Shown: piece by piece, positions 22,747 through 32,944 of the stretch
Layout of the letters: each line of letters starts with the position of its first letter
How positions within the stretch are numbered: the first letter of the stretch is position 1
From: Chondrosia reniformis
Lineage: Eukaryota; Porifera; Demospongiae; Chondrillida; Chondrillidae
Assembly (NCBI GenBank): GCA_947172415.1
Contig: OX359195.1
Location: 620,001 to 684,000, forward strand
Length of the DNA: 64,000 nt
Direction: 5' to 3'
Translations under genes and position numbers: made by a program
Notes under the pieces: model-generated
Told to the model about the DNA's origin: nothing
Databases searched by the model: none
What the model saw: only the letters and a program-made list of their open reading frames with translations

Positions 22747-23153
22747 ATTATACGTATATAAGCTTTATATATAATTATAAGGAATGCACTTGTATTAAGA
22801 TCAACTTATGACACTTAATCTTTTTAAATACATTTTTATACTTTAAAGTAAACATTAAATTTAAGATTACTAGTTGCTAGTAAAGATATATAGATAGTTT
22901 TCCAGTGGTGGGATTGCCTATATTCTTGTGAGGAAAAGATGTATGTACAGAATTGTCCATTGGCAAAGCCATTATTTGCAGTTCAGACAACTGGTTAGTT
23001 ACATTTACAAAAACATGTTCTGGCTGCTAAAATATTATAATGATATTCATGAGGACTTCAAATCCTACTCATTATTATATTCATTGAAGGAAGTTTACTT
23101 GCATAACATGCATATGTATTCATGATTAACCAAATATCGTTAAAAGATCTCAG
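22747..23153. other. Spacer with a partial repeat of the A7 leader
   Basis: Bases near 22910-23130 repeat, with changes, the leader before A7 (TCTTGTGAGGAAAAGATGTA, then the ACTCATTATTATATT block). The A7/A8 duplication therefore includes promoter sequence. Confidence 0.6.
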
Positions 23154-24080
23154 ATGAAGAAAGGAGTAGTTGTTACACTTATAGTTCTTACAATTGTGCT
23201 ACTCCTTCAACTCTTATCCATTGGACTGAAGGTAGCAGAGTTTGTTAACACTAATGAAGTCCTCAGTGAAGAGTTAAGAAAAACTAGGGAAGAGATAACT
23301 ATCCAGAATGGGAAGATTGCTGCTCTACAAGATATGATAAGACAAGTATCTGAGAATGTCAGTATAATGATTCAACAAGAACTGATGGACACACTCATTT
23401 CCAATCCTCACTTGGAGAAGACACTTTGTAACATTTCCAGTTTAAATTGGAGAAGAGTGGCCTACATCAATATGACTGATCCAGAAGCAGAGTGTCCAAG
23501 TGGTCTTAATGAGGTATCTAACAGCAACACAGGACAGAGAGCTTGTGGAAGGAGTGTTGACACAGAATGCTCTCCAGTCATATTTCCAGTAAACACTACT
23601 TACTCTCATGTGTGTGGTATTGCTAGAGGATACCAGTATGGTGCTATGGAAGGATTTCAAGGATTAACAGGTAAAACAATAGATCACACATATGTTGATG
23701 GTCTCTCCATCACTCGTGGTAGCCCAAGACAGCATCTGTGGACACTGGTAGTTGGTGCAACGGAATATTTAACCTATACTCAAGCCTGTCCAAGAGACCA
23801 AGATCCTTTTACCTTTAACTTTGTTAATGACTTTGTGGGTGACTATTTTTACTGTGAAACTGGATTCGCTACTTCCACATCATATGTAACTGTCTGGTCT
23901 GATCCACTTTGGGATGGAGCTGGTTGTGTTACTGATACAGCTCATTCTTGTGACAGACATGGTTGGTTTCACAGAGAGATTGAACCAACACAAGATGACA
24001 TAGAAGTTAGGTGGTGTAGCGATCAGCCAAGAAGTAATGAAGATGTCTACACTGATTTGCTGGAGATTTGGGTGTTGTAA
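23154..24080 (+). CDS. A8: intact membrane-anchored A-family member, 308 aa
   Basis: Type II topology: short MKKG cytoplasmic end, anchor of about 20 residues (VVVTLIVLTIVLLLQLLSIG), coiled-coil stalk to about residue 85, then the common domain from CNISSLNWRRVAYINMTDP. The loop after RACGR is short (SVDTECSP). The second half differs from A1/A5 (GYQYGAMEGFQGLTGKTIDHTYVDG, FVGDYFYCETGF, VWSDPLWDGAGCVTDTAHSC, WFHREIEPTQDDIEVRWC) and is shared with A9. It ends in DLLEIWVL. It is the only intact anchored copy fully inside the window. Likely a cell-surface protein with the domain outside; ligand unknown. Confidence 0.88.
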   Translation: MKKGVVVTLIVLTIVLLLQLLSIGLKVAEFVNTNEVLSEELRKTREEITIQNGKIAALQDMIRQVSENVSIMIQQELMDTLISNPHLEKTLCNISSLNWRRVAYINMTDPEAECPSGLNEVSNSNTGQRACGRSVDTECSPVIFPVNTTYSHVCGIARGYQYGAMEGFQGLTGKTIDHTYVDGLSITRGSPRQHLWTLVVGATEYLTYTQACPRDQDPFTFNFVNDFVGDYFYCETGFATSTSYVTVWSDPLWDGAGCVTDTAHSCDRHGWFHREIEPTQDDIEVRWCSDQPRSNEDVYTDLLEIWVL

Positions 24081-24665
24081 CTAAGCTAACTATTAAGACT
24101 TCAGTTTGAACAGTATACTAAAGTACAGTTGTATACAGTTACTCTGTAATACTTTTAACTAATTACAAAGATTTTGAAAAGGATTCCTATAATAACATCA
24201 TTCAAAGTTATATTCACTTGTCATTAACAGTATTCATAGATTCTTCTCTTAGATAATGAAATGTGGAAGGCATTTAATTAGGGTAAGACTTTTATGTTCC
24301 AAATGTAATAAATTCTTAGCAAAATGGTGCTTCTACAATGTTCAAGTATCGACATTCACATTTCATGAAATATTGTAATTAATAATCTGCAATTATAAAT
24401 GATTATCTATTTAGCTGAAGATTACCAGAGTTAAAGAGGAAGAAGGGAATTACGTTGGAAAAGATTATTCTCAATTCTCAAACTAACGAGACCCTCACAT
24501 ATCCAACTTTATACTGTAAGCATACAGCAGGTAATTCCACAACTCCACTGGTATACTGTACAATGCCTATACTAAACTGATTTATTTGAAGAGCATCATC
24601 ATGGATGACCTGTATATTGAGAAACCGAACATGGAATTCCAAGGTACGGTACGGTGAGAAATAAA
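24081..24665. other. Spacer after A8
   Basis: AT-rich, no gene seen. Confidence 0.5.
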
Positions 24666-24748
24666 TAGGACCCTAATGGAATGGAGTAGGACCCTCATGG
24701 AATGAAGTAGGACCATCATGGAATTAAATAGGACCATCGTGGAATTGC
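24666..24748. repeat. About 22-bp tandem repeat, four copies
   Basis: TAGGACCCTCATGGAATGAAG-type units. Confidence 0.85.
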
Positions 24749-25002
24749 ATAAGCTGGGCTAATTTTGACACAGATTATATACACGCCATAGGTGGGAGGA
24801 GCACTAGAGCATACGTATTCACATATTGAAAGACATTGAGCATTTCACAATTGGAAATTCACAGCACATTTTGCACTTCATGGGTCTTCATCAATTACAA
24901 AATCCTAGAGAAATTATTCTACAGTAACTGTATATTATTGAGATTAATACAGTTTTTTACATTGGTTTAGCACATTTTTTGATTGGTTTAACGTTCTTTC
25001 AC

Positions 25003-25143
25003 ATTGATTTAACGGATGTTCAGATTGGTTTAATGCTTTTTCAGTTACTATTGATGATTTTTCACTTGCTTTTGAAGCTTGTTATGAAGAATGTCTGCAA
25101 CAGTGCAATGCGTTAAACCAATCCGAACATCCATTAAATCAAT
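25003..25143. repeat. Inverted repeat abutting the 17-bp array
   Basis: The arms 25003-25036 (ATTGATTTAACGGATGTTCA...) and 25110-25143 are complementary over 34 bases with few mismatches. The right arm touches the minisatellite. It may be a small palindromic element. Confidence 0.75.
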
Positions 25144-25148
25144 CACAT

Positions 25149-26452
25149 TAGAGAGGTGGTCACATTAGAGAGATGGTCACATTATAGAGAGGTGGTCACA
25201 CTAGAGAGATGGTCACACTAGAGAGATGGTCACACTAGAGAGATGTTCACACTAGAGAGATGGTCACATTAGAGAGGTGGTCACACTAGAGAGATGGTCA
25301 CATTAGAGAGGTGGTCACATTAGAGACGGTCACACTAGAGAGATGGTCACACTAGAGAGATAGTCACATTAGAGAGGTGGTCACATTAGAGACGGTCACA
25401 CTAGAGAGATGGTCACACTAGAGAGATAGTCACATTAGAGAGATGGTCACATTAGAGAGATGGTCACATTAGAGAGGTGGTCACATTAGAGAGGTGGTCA
25501 CATTAGAGAGATGGTCACATTAGAGAGATGGTCACATTAGAGAGATGGTCACACTTGAGCGGTGGTCACATTAGAGAGGTGGTCACACTATATAGAGAGG
25601 TGGTCACACTAGAGAGATGGTCACACTAGAGAGGTAGTCACATTAGAGAGGTGGTCTCATTAGAGAGATGGTCACATTAGAGAGGTGGTCACATTAGAGA
25701 CGGTCACACTAGAGAGATGGTCACACTAGAGAGATAGTCACATTAGAGAGGTGGTCACATTAGAGACGGTCACACTAGAGAGATGGTCACACTAGAGAGA
25801 TAGTCACATTAGAGAGATGGTCACATTAGAGAGATGGTCACATTAGAGAGGTGGTCACATTGTGACCATCTCTCTAGTGTGATGGTCACACTAGAGAGAT
25901 GTTCACACTAGAGAGATGGTCACATTAGAGAGGTGGTCACACTAGAGAGATGGTCACATTAGAGAGGTGGTCACATTAGAGACGGTCACACTAGAGAGAT
26001 GGTCACACTAGAGAGATAGTCACATTAGAGAGGTGGTCACATTAGAGACGGTCACACTAGAGAGATGGTCACACTAGAGAGATAGTCACATTAGAGAGAT
26101 GGTCACATTAGAGAGATGGTCACATTAGAGAGGTGGTCACATTAGAGAGGTGGTCACATTAGAGAGATGGTCACATTAGAGAGATGGTCACATTAGAGAG
26201 ATGGTCACACTTGAGCGGTGGTCACATTAGAGAGGTGGTCACACTATATAGAGAGGTGGTCACACTAGAGAGATGGTCACACTAGAGAGGTAGTCACATT
26301 AGAGAGGTGGTCTCATTAGAGAGATGGTCACATTAGAGAGATGGTCATACTAGAGAGGTAGTCACATTAGAGAGGTGGTCTCATTAGAGAGATGGTCACA
26401 TTAGAGAGATGGTCATACTAGAGAGGTGGTCACATTAGAGAGGTGGTCACAA
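25149..26452. repeat. 17-bp minisatellite between A8 and A9
   Basis: About 75 units of ATTAGAGAGGTGGTCAC and variants (ACTAGAGAGATGGTCAC, and a 14-bp ATTAGAGACGGTCAC). A block of about 650 bp is duplicated inside it (25231 onward compared with 25889 onward), and a few units near 25860-25880 are inverted. Confidence 0.96.
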
Positions 26453-26610
26453 GAAATTTTGGTTTCAAGGCACCTCAGTTTGGAACTCACTCCCAACCAT
26501 AATCAAATTTATCAAATCTAAAGAACCATTCCTCAAGTCTGTTGATAATTTTATTCCCCATCCAATTGAATCTTTTATCCCCCATCCAAGTGCATTCTTA
26601 TCCTTTTATG
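26453..26610 (+). pseudogene. Remnant of a non-LTR RT C-terminus
   Basis: Conceptual reading gives NFGFKAPQ, then with a one-base shift VWNSLPTIIKFIKSKEPFLK and SVDNFIP. This is the usual C-terminal signature of LINE reverse transcriptases (aPxxWNsLP...FK). It is short and decayed. Confidence 0.45.
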
Positions 26611-26744
26611 TATAGCTATTCACATTGGGTGCTTTAGTAGTAGCTCTGGCCTTTCCAATTAAAATATGGAAAATTTAATTCAATTCAGTGAAGACATACA
26701 CATGTATACAGGCAGTGTGGAAGATAACAGAAGTGTTCAGTACT

Positions 26745-27721
26745 ATGAAGAGAAGGGACAAGGTACTAGTTTGTGTACTTATAGTTCTCCTTACAATTGT
26801 GCTACTCCTTCAACTCTTATCCATTGGACTGAAGGTAGCACAGTTTATTAACCCTAATGAAGTCCTCAGTGAAGAGTTAAGAATAACTAGAGAAGAGATA
26901 ACAATCCAGAATGGGAAGATTGCTGCTCTAATGATTACTGAGAATATCAGTATAACGATTCAACAAGAACCGATAGAAACACTCATTTCCAATCCTCATG
27001 CACTTGGAGAAGACACTTTGTAACATTTCCAGCTTCAATTGGAGAAGAGTGGACTACATCAATATGACTGATCCAGAAGCAGAGTGTCCAAGTGGTCTTC
27101 GTGAGGTATCTAACAGCACCACAGGACAGAGAGCTTGTGGAAGGGCTGGTAACCCAACAGATAGAAGTGTAGGTTGTGTCTCCGTTTTCTATTCAGTGAA
27201 CACTTCATTCACACATCTTTATGGTATGGCTAGGGGATATCAAGATGCTTCAGTTGAGGCATTTGGATATTCTGCGGCTGAAGTAAATGACAGGAAAAGA
27301 CCTTGATGAGATATATGTTGATGGCCTCTCCATTACTGCTGGCAATCCAAAACAACACATTTGGACATATATAGTTGGACTTCAGGAAGCTCCAGATATT
27401 CCTGAATCATTATGTCCAAGAGATGTAAATCCATATAATTTTAGTTCTGTTCCTTCTTTGGTTGGAGATCATTTTTATTTTGAGACTGGATTTACTAATT
27501 TTATAAACAATCCAGAAAATTTTGGTGTTGTAGTATGGTCTGATCCACTTTGGGATGGAGCTGGTTGTGTTGCTGATACAGCTCATTCTTGTGACAGACA
27601 TGGTTGGTTTCACAGAGAGATTGAACCAACGCAAGATTACATAGAAGTCAGGTGGTGTGCTGATGAGACAATTGAAAATGAAGATGTTTTGGTTGAGCAC
27701 TTGGAGATTTGGGTGCTTTAA
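26745..27721 (+). pseudogene. A9: A-family member with two frameshifts
   Basis: The conserved start is ATGAAGAGAAGGGAC at 26745, as in A2, although the frame is open from 26688. The anchor and stalk are intact up to SNPH; then TGCA is inserted at 26999-27002, shifting the frame. The second piece runs CNISSFNWRRVDYINMTDP to the loop AGNPTDRSVGC and AEVNDRKRP, where a second shift occurs near 27300 (compare RNRPRWVDETYVD in A7). The third piece reads EIYVDGLSIT to the end HLEIWVL. One Cys of the YCEAG motif is replaced (FYFETGF). Confidence 0.85.
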
Positions 27722-28104
27722 AACCTGTAGCTGCAGTGTATAGCTGTATCTGTGCATGTCTATCTACCTATATATGCTCATATAACCCTCCCAACTATAA
27801 CTATATGCATGCATTTATATAGATAACTTGTGTGTTTTACTGTTACTGTATTTCCTTCGCAAATCAATTAATGAAGGCAGTTGAGTAATGCATGAAGTAA
27901 AGAAAATCTATATATTCGCTATATATATACACACATAAATATCCTTTCATATTTCACGTATATACGTACGTACATGGATACATATCCCGTCCCACAGTTC
28001 ATATACATAGAAATACAGCAAATGAATTTCTATGTTGACTAATTAACATTTACCTGACAATGTTTACATTTTAATAAAACATATACAGCTATAGGAAATT
28101 AATG
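27722..28104. other. Spacer between A9 and SF3A2
   Basis: AT-rich, convergent gene ends, no other feature. Confidence 0.5.
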
Positions 28105-30922
28105 TTAAGTGTCAGTAGGTTCTTGTTGAGTCATCTGTTGTGTTGGAGGCTGTTGAGCCGAAGACGGAGGCAATTGTTGTCTTGGATCCAACTTGAAGTG
28201 AAACTGAACAAAGAACTATTTCAGAAAAGTAGCAGTGATAATCAAACCACAAGTAATTATAATCTGCAATAATAAATAACACAAAAGAAGCAATTGCTGG
28301 GAATCCAACCTAGAACAGCTGGTTATGACCACCAGTGCTCTGCCACTGAGCTATATACAATTGCCACAGCAATGTAGTTAATTATAATAGAGTCAACCAC
28401 TTGTATACAGATGTATACACAAAATGCAGCAAGTTGCTAAAGCAGTTTAAATGTATGTACCTGTTTAGTGTGATCATTCCATTCTGTCCAAAACCTTCCT
28501 TCAGTTTTATCTACTTCTCTACTTGGAATCTACAAACCACAAAAGTTTTTGTTGTTAGTACAAATGCATGGCTACATTAGAGAGGTGGTCATATTAGAGA
28601 GGTGGTCACACTAGAGAGGTGGTCACTATAGAGAGGTGGTCACACTAGAGAGGTGGTCACATTAGAGAGGTGGTCACATTAGAGAGGTGGTCACACTAGA
28701 GAGGTGGTCACATTAGAGAGGTGGTCACACTAGAGAGGTGGTCACACTAGAGAGGCGGTCACACTAGAGAGGCGGTCACATTAGAGAGGTGGTCACATTA
28801 GAGAGGTGGTCACATTAGAGAGGTGGTCACATTAGAGAGGTAGCTTAATATACAAATGTAAACTTTTGAAAAAGGCACTTGCATTACCTTAAAAGAAATA
28901 GTTTCGTAAGGTTCGGCAGCAAACAGTAGATACTGCCATTGTCTGTCCGGAGGTTCCACTCTCTGCTCATAAGCTGACATGAAGCGATGGCGAGGAGTAA
29001 TACCATCTGCAATCTCAGGATAGTCAATCTGTATATATATCGGATACGTGATGATCATACGTACAGTATATAAAATGTGTACTGTTCCTTGCTAGTATAA
29101 TCATATAGTAATACATATATAAGGATTATCCACAGAAGATCAATCTAAGTTACACAAATAGACGGCACATATACGTACGTAAGTATGATGGGTCATACAT
29201 ACGTATAAGTATGATGGTTTAAGGACTGAAATGAATTGAAATATTTTATTGTTTAGCTTTCTATGGATTGTTCCTTGTAGGTACGTAAGTCCATATACTA
29301 TCTGAGATAACAGCTATAGTTTTCTTCCATCACTCATTATAATAATATTATATAGGTCACAGACAGGGTACAAAGGTCAATAGGCCGCAGACAGGGTACA
29401 AAGGTCAACAGGTCATAGACAGGGTACAAAGGTGACTTGAGCATGGTAGACTCACTTGGAAGAAGAGACTGTGTTGACCAGTGTCAGGGTCTCTCTGTTT
29501 GGTAACTATAGCAACAGGGAGAGCAGACCATAAAGAGAATCAGAAGCTGTCCATTCTAAGAGGAGGTGACCACTGCTTACCTCGATAGCCTGGACGACCA
29601 ATCTTTACAAATTTCTTGACATCTACTCGAGGTTTCTCAAGTGCGGGTTGAACAGGAGCTTCTTTGGCTTCCTTTGCCATCCTCCGAGCTCTAAACAAAC
29701 AAACAAACAATAATAATAAGAGACAACAATCTTTCATCCATCAGTCGCTGAAGAAGACCCCCCAGGTTTGGAATGTCTGATTCTCAAGAAACAAACTGTG
29801 TCTCTCTAGATGCTCAATAGACTAAATGTCAAAGGTCAAAACATCCAACCAGAAGTTTAAACCAAATACTGTGTCTTTAGATGCGCAAAAGAGATCAGAA
29901 GAAGATGCTAATACTCAATACAGCATCACACGTCCAATATAACATTCTATACATACATTCTTACGCTTACAAGTTTGACTGATGTTTCTTCCCTTGAGTA
30001 TGGGACAGGTAGCTACCCTAGCATAGGAACCATATAAATAACAATATAAAATACTACATATAGCCTCTCTTAACTTACAAACTGCAATATTAGATATTAA
30101 TGTCTATATATATATATAGTTACGTTGAAAACTGTAATATTACAGTAAACACAAACAAGTATGTATCCAATCTAAGGTTTTGTACTGAAATTGATTTATT
30201 AGAATGTTTGTTTGTCTTGCAACAGTGTACTCTATAACTTGGACTGGACTCAATGACTTTTAACATTTTTTACTTTCTTGTATAGTGCTGCATGGGACAT
30301 ACTCTTGCCCTAGTGTGCAATGCACATGGTGCACTTAAAATTATATTGATATTGAATATTGATATAGGCTTGCTTAAAGTACTGTATGTGTACAATATGG
30401 AATGTTTACAAGCTGGTTATACGTAGCATGTAAAAGTAAAAATCAATAATTTCTATGCATCAATCAACAATAAATTATGAAAACATGAGAAATAACTTGA
30501 AGTGTACATGCTTGTTTTGAATGGTAGACAAACTCACTTCTGTTGTGTGCAGCGTCAGACAGAGTTTACACTCGTACGTGCCAAGATGGTTCTTCATGAA
30601 GTAAGGGTCCTTCAGAGAGAGGGAGAGAGAAAGACTAAGCAAGATTAACTAGTATTATAGACCTTCGAGTTATAGCGTGTAGCGCGATGAAGGAGTGGGG
30701 AGGCATACAGTAAAATAGAAGAAGGTAAAACGAGATGTCTCTCAAAGTTAAGCTTCGCACACGATAGAGGAGGTGGATCTACGGTTACTAGTGTACCTTG
30801 GTGAGGTCTATGGTCTCCATCGCTAGCTTCCTCAGTCTTTCCTTTTTGTCGCGATTGGACTCGGACCATCCCGCTACCCCTCCCCCTCCTGTCTTGGAAC
30901 CGACTCGATTCTGAAAATCCAT
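28105..30922 (-). CDS. SF3A2: Splicing factor 3A subunit 2 (SF3a66), 8 exons
   Basis: Exons (-): 30922-30797, 30609-30538, 30017-29971, 29690-29581, 29505-29456, 29028-28888, 28529-28461 and 28215-28105. All are GT-AG with continuous phase, giving 241 residues. The N-terminus MDFQNRVGSKTGGGG, the C2H2 zinc finger (YECKLCLTLHTTE...GSYLSHTQGKKH), ARRMAKEAKEAP, KKFVKIGRPGYR, IDYPEIADGITPRHRFMSAY and FFVQFHFKLDP are diagnostic. The protein is a core part of the SF3a complex of U2 snRNP, acting in the nucleus in branch-site recognition. The C-terminus ends in a short Gln/Pro tail (about 30 residues), whereas vertebrate SF3A2 has a long proline-rich repeat tail. Introns 5, 6 and 7 carry tandem repeats or a SINE. 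Confidence 0.95.
28234..28366 (-). mobile_element. tRNA-derived SINE, copy 2, in the last SF3A2 intron
   Basis: The head at 28364-28290 (75 nt) folds as a cloverleaf: acceptor GCAATTG/CAATTGC, D-arm GCTC-AGTGGCA-GAGC, anticodon stem CTGGT/ACCAG with a GGTCATA loop, T-arm CTAGG-TTGGATT-CCCAG with one mismatch. The internal promoter boxes are good (TAGCTCAGTGG and GGTTGGATTCC). The CAT within TCATAA suggests descent from a Met tRNA. The tail ends ACTTGTGGTTTGATTATCAC as in copy 1. The conserved tail argues for a SINE rather than a true tRNA gene. Confidence 0.65.
28571..28848. repeat. 17-bp minisatellite in SF3A2 intron 6
   Basis: About 16 units of ATTAGAGAGGTGGTCAC, the same family as the array at 25.1-26.5 kb. 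Confidence 0.95.
29355..29435. repeat. About 27-bp tandem repeat in SF3A2 intron 5
   Basis: Three copies around CAGACAGGGTACAAAGGTCA. Confidence 0.9.
29748..29850 (+). mobile_element. Hammerhead-like element fragment, copy 4, in SF3A2 intron 3
   Basis: It starts CTGAAGAAGACCC and continues with sequence related to 9872-9962. The stem is decayed. Confidence 0.4.
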
Positions 30923-31245
30923 TCCTTCTCCAGATACTTCTAACCTACAACGCTACAATATACAAGAACGCGTAGTTTTTGTTCCAAGTTTGATTCCAAA
31001 TCTAAATTCATCAAACGTGTATTGAATAAAAATTGCTGATCAACTAAGTGGCTACATTATACGAACACTAATAATGTGAACATATTATCTATGATTAATG
31101 CAATATTTGAGATATATTACTAGTCTATAGTTGGTGTGCTGTTCCCTAATTACTGCCCAGCATTAGGTGGGGTCTAGCACACCAGACTAATATATTTATG
31201 TATATTTGAAACATTACAATTTAACAATATATATCCCAAAAGGAG
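30923..31245. other. SF3A2 promoter side and ENOSF1 3' flank
   Basis: No repeat or extra gene recognised; the two genes are head to tail. Confidence 0.45.
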
Positions 31246-32598
31246 CTACTGTTCCCATTCTTTTCCATTTGGAAATTCATAGTCTTCTAGTGACTGTTGT
31301 TTGATCTCACTCGAGTAGCCAGCTGCAGTGGGAAGCATATAGCAGCCATTTTTAATAACGACTGGATGGAGAAAGTGCTCATGAAGGTGATCCACATATT
31401 CTATGATTGAGTCTTCCCTTCTTCCACTCACACAAATATAGTCAAATGCTGAGAGATGCTGCACCATTTCACACAGCCCCACCCCCCCAGCATGGGGACA
31501 GACGGGAATTCCATATTTGGCTGCCATTAGGATAACTGCTACATTTTCATTAACCCCTCCAAGCCTGGCACTGTCAATCTGGCAGTACTGAAGAGCTCCT
31601 GTCTTCAAAAACTGCTTGAAAATGACTCTATTTTGACACTGTTCTCCAGTAGCCACTCCAATCTGAAAAGGTTTTAGTTTTTCACTAATTTCCAAGTGTC
31701 CCAAAATGTCGTCTGGTGAAGTAGGCTCTTCAATCCAAGTTGGTTTGAATCGGGCCAGTTCTGTCATCCAGTTCACAGCCTGTTCTACCTCCCATCTCTG
31801 ATTGGCGTCCAACATCAACCTGTTCTCTGTGCCTATCTCTGACCGAATGATCTCGCATCTTCTAATATCATCTTCTACATCCTGACCAACTTTTACCTTA
31901 AAATTACAAAAGCCATCCTTCAATGCACTCTTGCACAATGTTCTAATAAGCTCATCGGAATATCCCAGCCAACCTACAGATGTGGTGTAAGCTGTAAAGC
32001 CATGTACTCTCAATTCTTCCTCCCTCTCTGATCGACCAGCCACTTTTGATGTCAGCATTGCCTCAGCTTCAGCTGGTGTAAGGACATCGGTCATATAAGT
32101 AAAATCGACCAATGAGATGACCTCTTTTGGTGTAAAATCGCTAAGCAACTTCCACACAGGTTTTCCTTCTACTTTGCCCCACAGATCCCATAACGCATTC
32201 ACTACACCCGCTACTGCTAAATGTATGGCGCCTTTCTCCGGCCCAATCCATCTCAGCTGAGTTTCACAAGTTAACTTTCTCCAAAATGCAGCAAAATTGC
32301 AGAAAATTTCTCTCAAAATGCATCCGTTAACAAGAGGAATGAGCGATTTGACTGCTGTCACTACAATTTCGTTTCCTCTTCCGACGGTAAACGTAATTCC
32401 GTGTCCATCCTTGTCTAATCCAGTCACGCGTATCACAACGTAAGCGGCTGAATAATCAGGATCTTTGTGCATAGCATCCGAGCCGTGCGCCTCTTTAGAT
32501 GTCGGGAAACGGATATCTTTGACTAAAACTTCCTTAACAACATGATGATCCTTTAGCTTCTCTCTGGTGCTAGCAAAGAGCAATTCTTCAGTGGCCAT
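31246..32598 (-). CDS. ENOSF1: Mitochondrial enolase superfamily member 1 (L-fuconate dehydratase type)
   Basis: A single exon of 450 codons. It has an enolase-superfamily capping domain (residues 1-140: HGSDAMHKDPDYSAAYVVIR, FTVGRGNEIV) and a TIM barrel with the expected catalytic residues: Lys234 and Lys236 in FKVKVG, Asp264 in LMLDANQRW, Glu290/291 in WIEEPTSPDD, Glu319 in ATGEQCQNR and His369 in CPHAGGVGLCEMVQH. Family members use Mg2+ to dehydrate sugar acids such as L-fuconate. The length matches the family (about 440). I see no clear mitochondrial presequence. It is intronless, unlike its neighbours SF3A2 and the PH gene, so either intron loss or retrocopy origin is possible. Confidence 0.93.
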   Translation of the reverse strand: MATEELLFASTREKLKDHHVVKEVLVKDIRFPTSKEAHGSDAMHKDPDYSAAYVVIRVTGLDKDGHGITFTVGRGNEIVVTAVKSLIPLVNGCILREIFCNFAAFWRKLTCETQLRWIGPEKGAIHLAVAGVVNALWDLWGKVEGKPVWKLLSDFTPKEVISLVDFTYMTDVLTPAEAEAMLTSKVAGRSEREEELRVHGFTAYTTSVGWLGYSDELIRTLCKSALKDGFCNFKVKVGQDVEDDIRRCEIIRSEIGTENRLMLDANQRWEVEQAVNWMTELARFKPTWIEEPTSPDDILGHLEISEKLKPFQIGVATGEQCQNRVIFKQFLKTGALQYCQIDSARLGGVNENVAVILMAAKYGIPVCPHAGGVGLCEMVQHLSAFDYICVSGRREDSIIEYVDHLHEHFLHPVVIKNGCYMLPTAAGYSSEIKQQSLEDYEFPNGKEWEQ

Positions 32599-32944
32599 CT
32601 TAATCCCCTTGTGGTTGTCTTGCGGTTCATTAATATGTACATAATATGTAAATCTTCATCAGGACCAGCCATATATATAGCTGTGTACAGTAAGTATATG
32701 TAAGTGGGCTTTTCAAACAGTGCGCATGCATGATTCAAATTTCAATTGCAAATTCATATAATTCAATAAACCTTCATCTCTTATAATGATCGCACCAAGC
32801 ACTCCCAATTCCTTCACATGGAAGTATAATAAATCAGCTTATTCAACCTATATGTGTATGCCTAAATATAAACATACACCAGAAGTGTTACAAACAATAC
32901 AAAATGCATAAGTGTTAGGTTTTAGAGTCCTTCAGTTTAACACA
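32599..32944. other. ENOSF1 5' flank
   Basis: AT-rich, no gene recognised. Confidence 0.45.

Noticed and set aside
25149..26452. CRISPR-like array of short direct repeats
   Set aside because: Head-to-tail units with no unique spacers, in a eukaryotic intergenic region; it is a minisatellite.
28290..28364. Functional tRNA-Met gene
   Set aside because: The anticodon loop is out of register, the T-arm has a mismatch, and the conserved tail shared with 7914-8056 marks a SINE.
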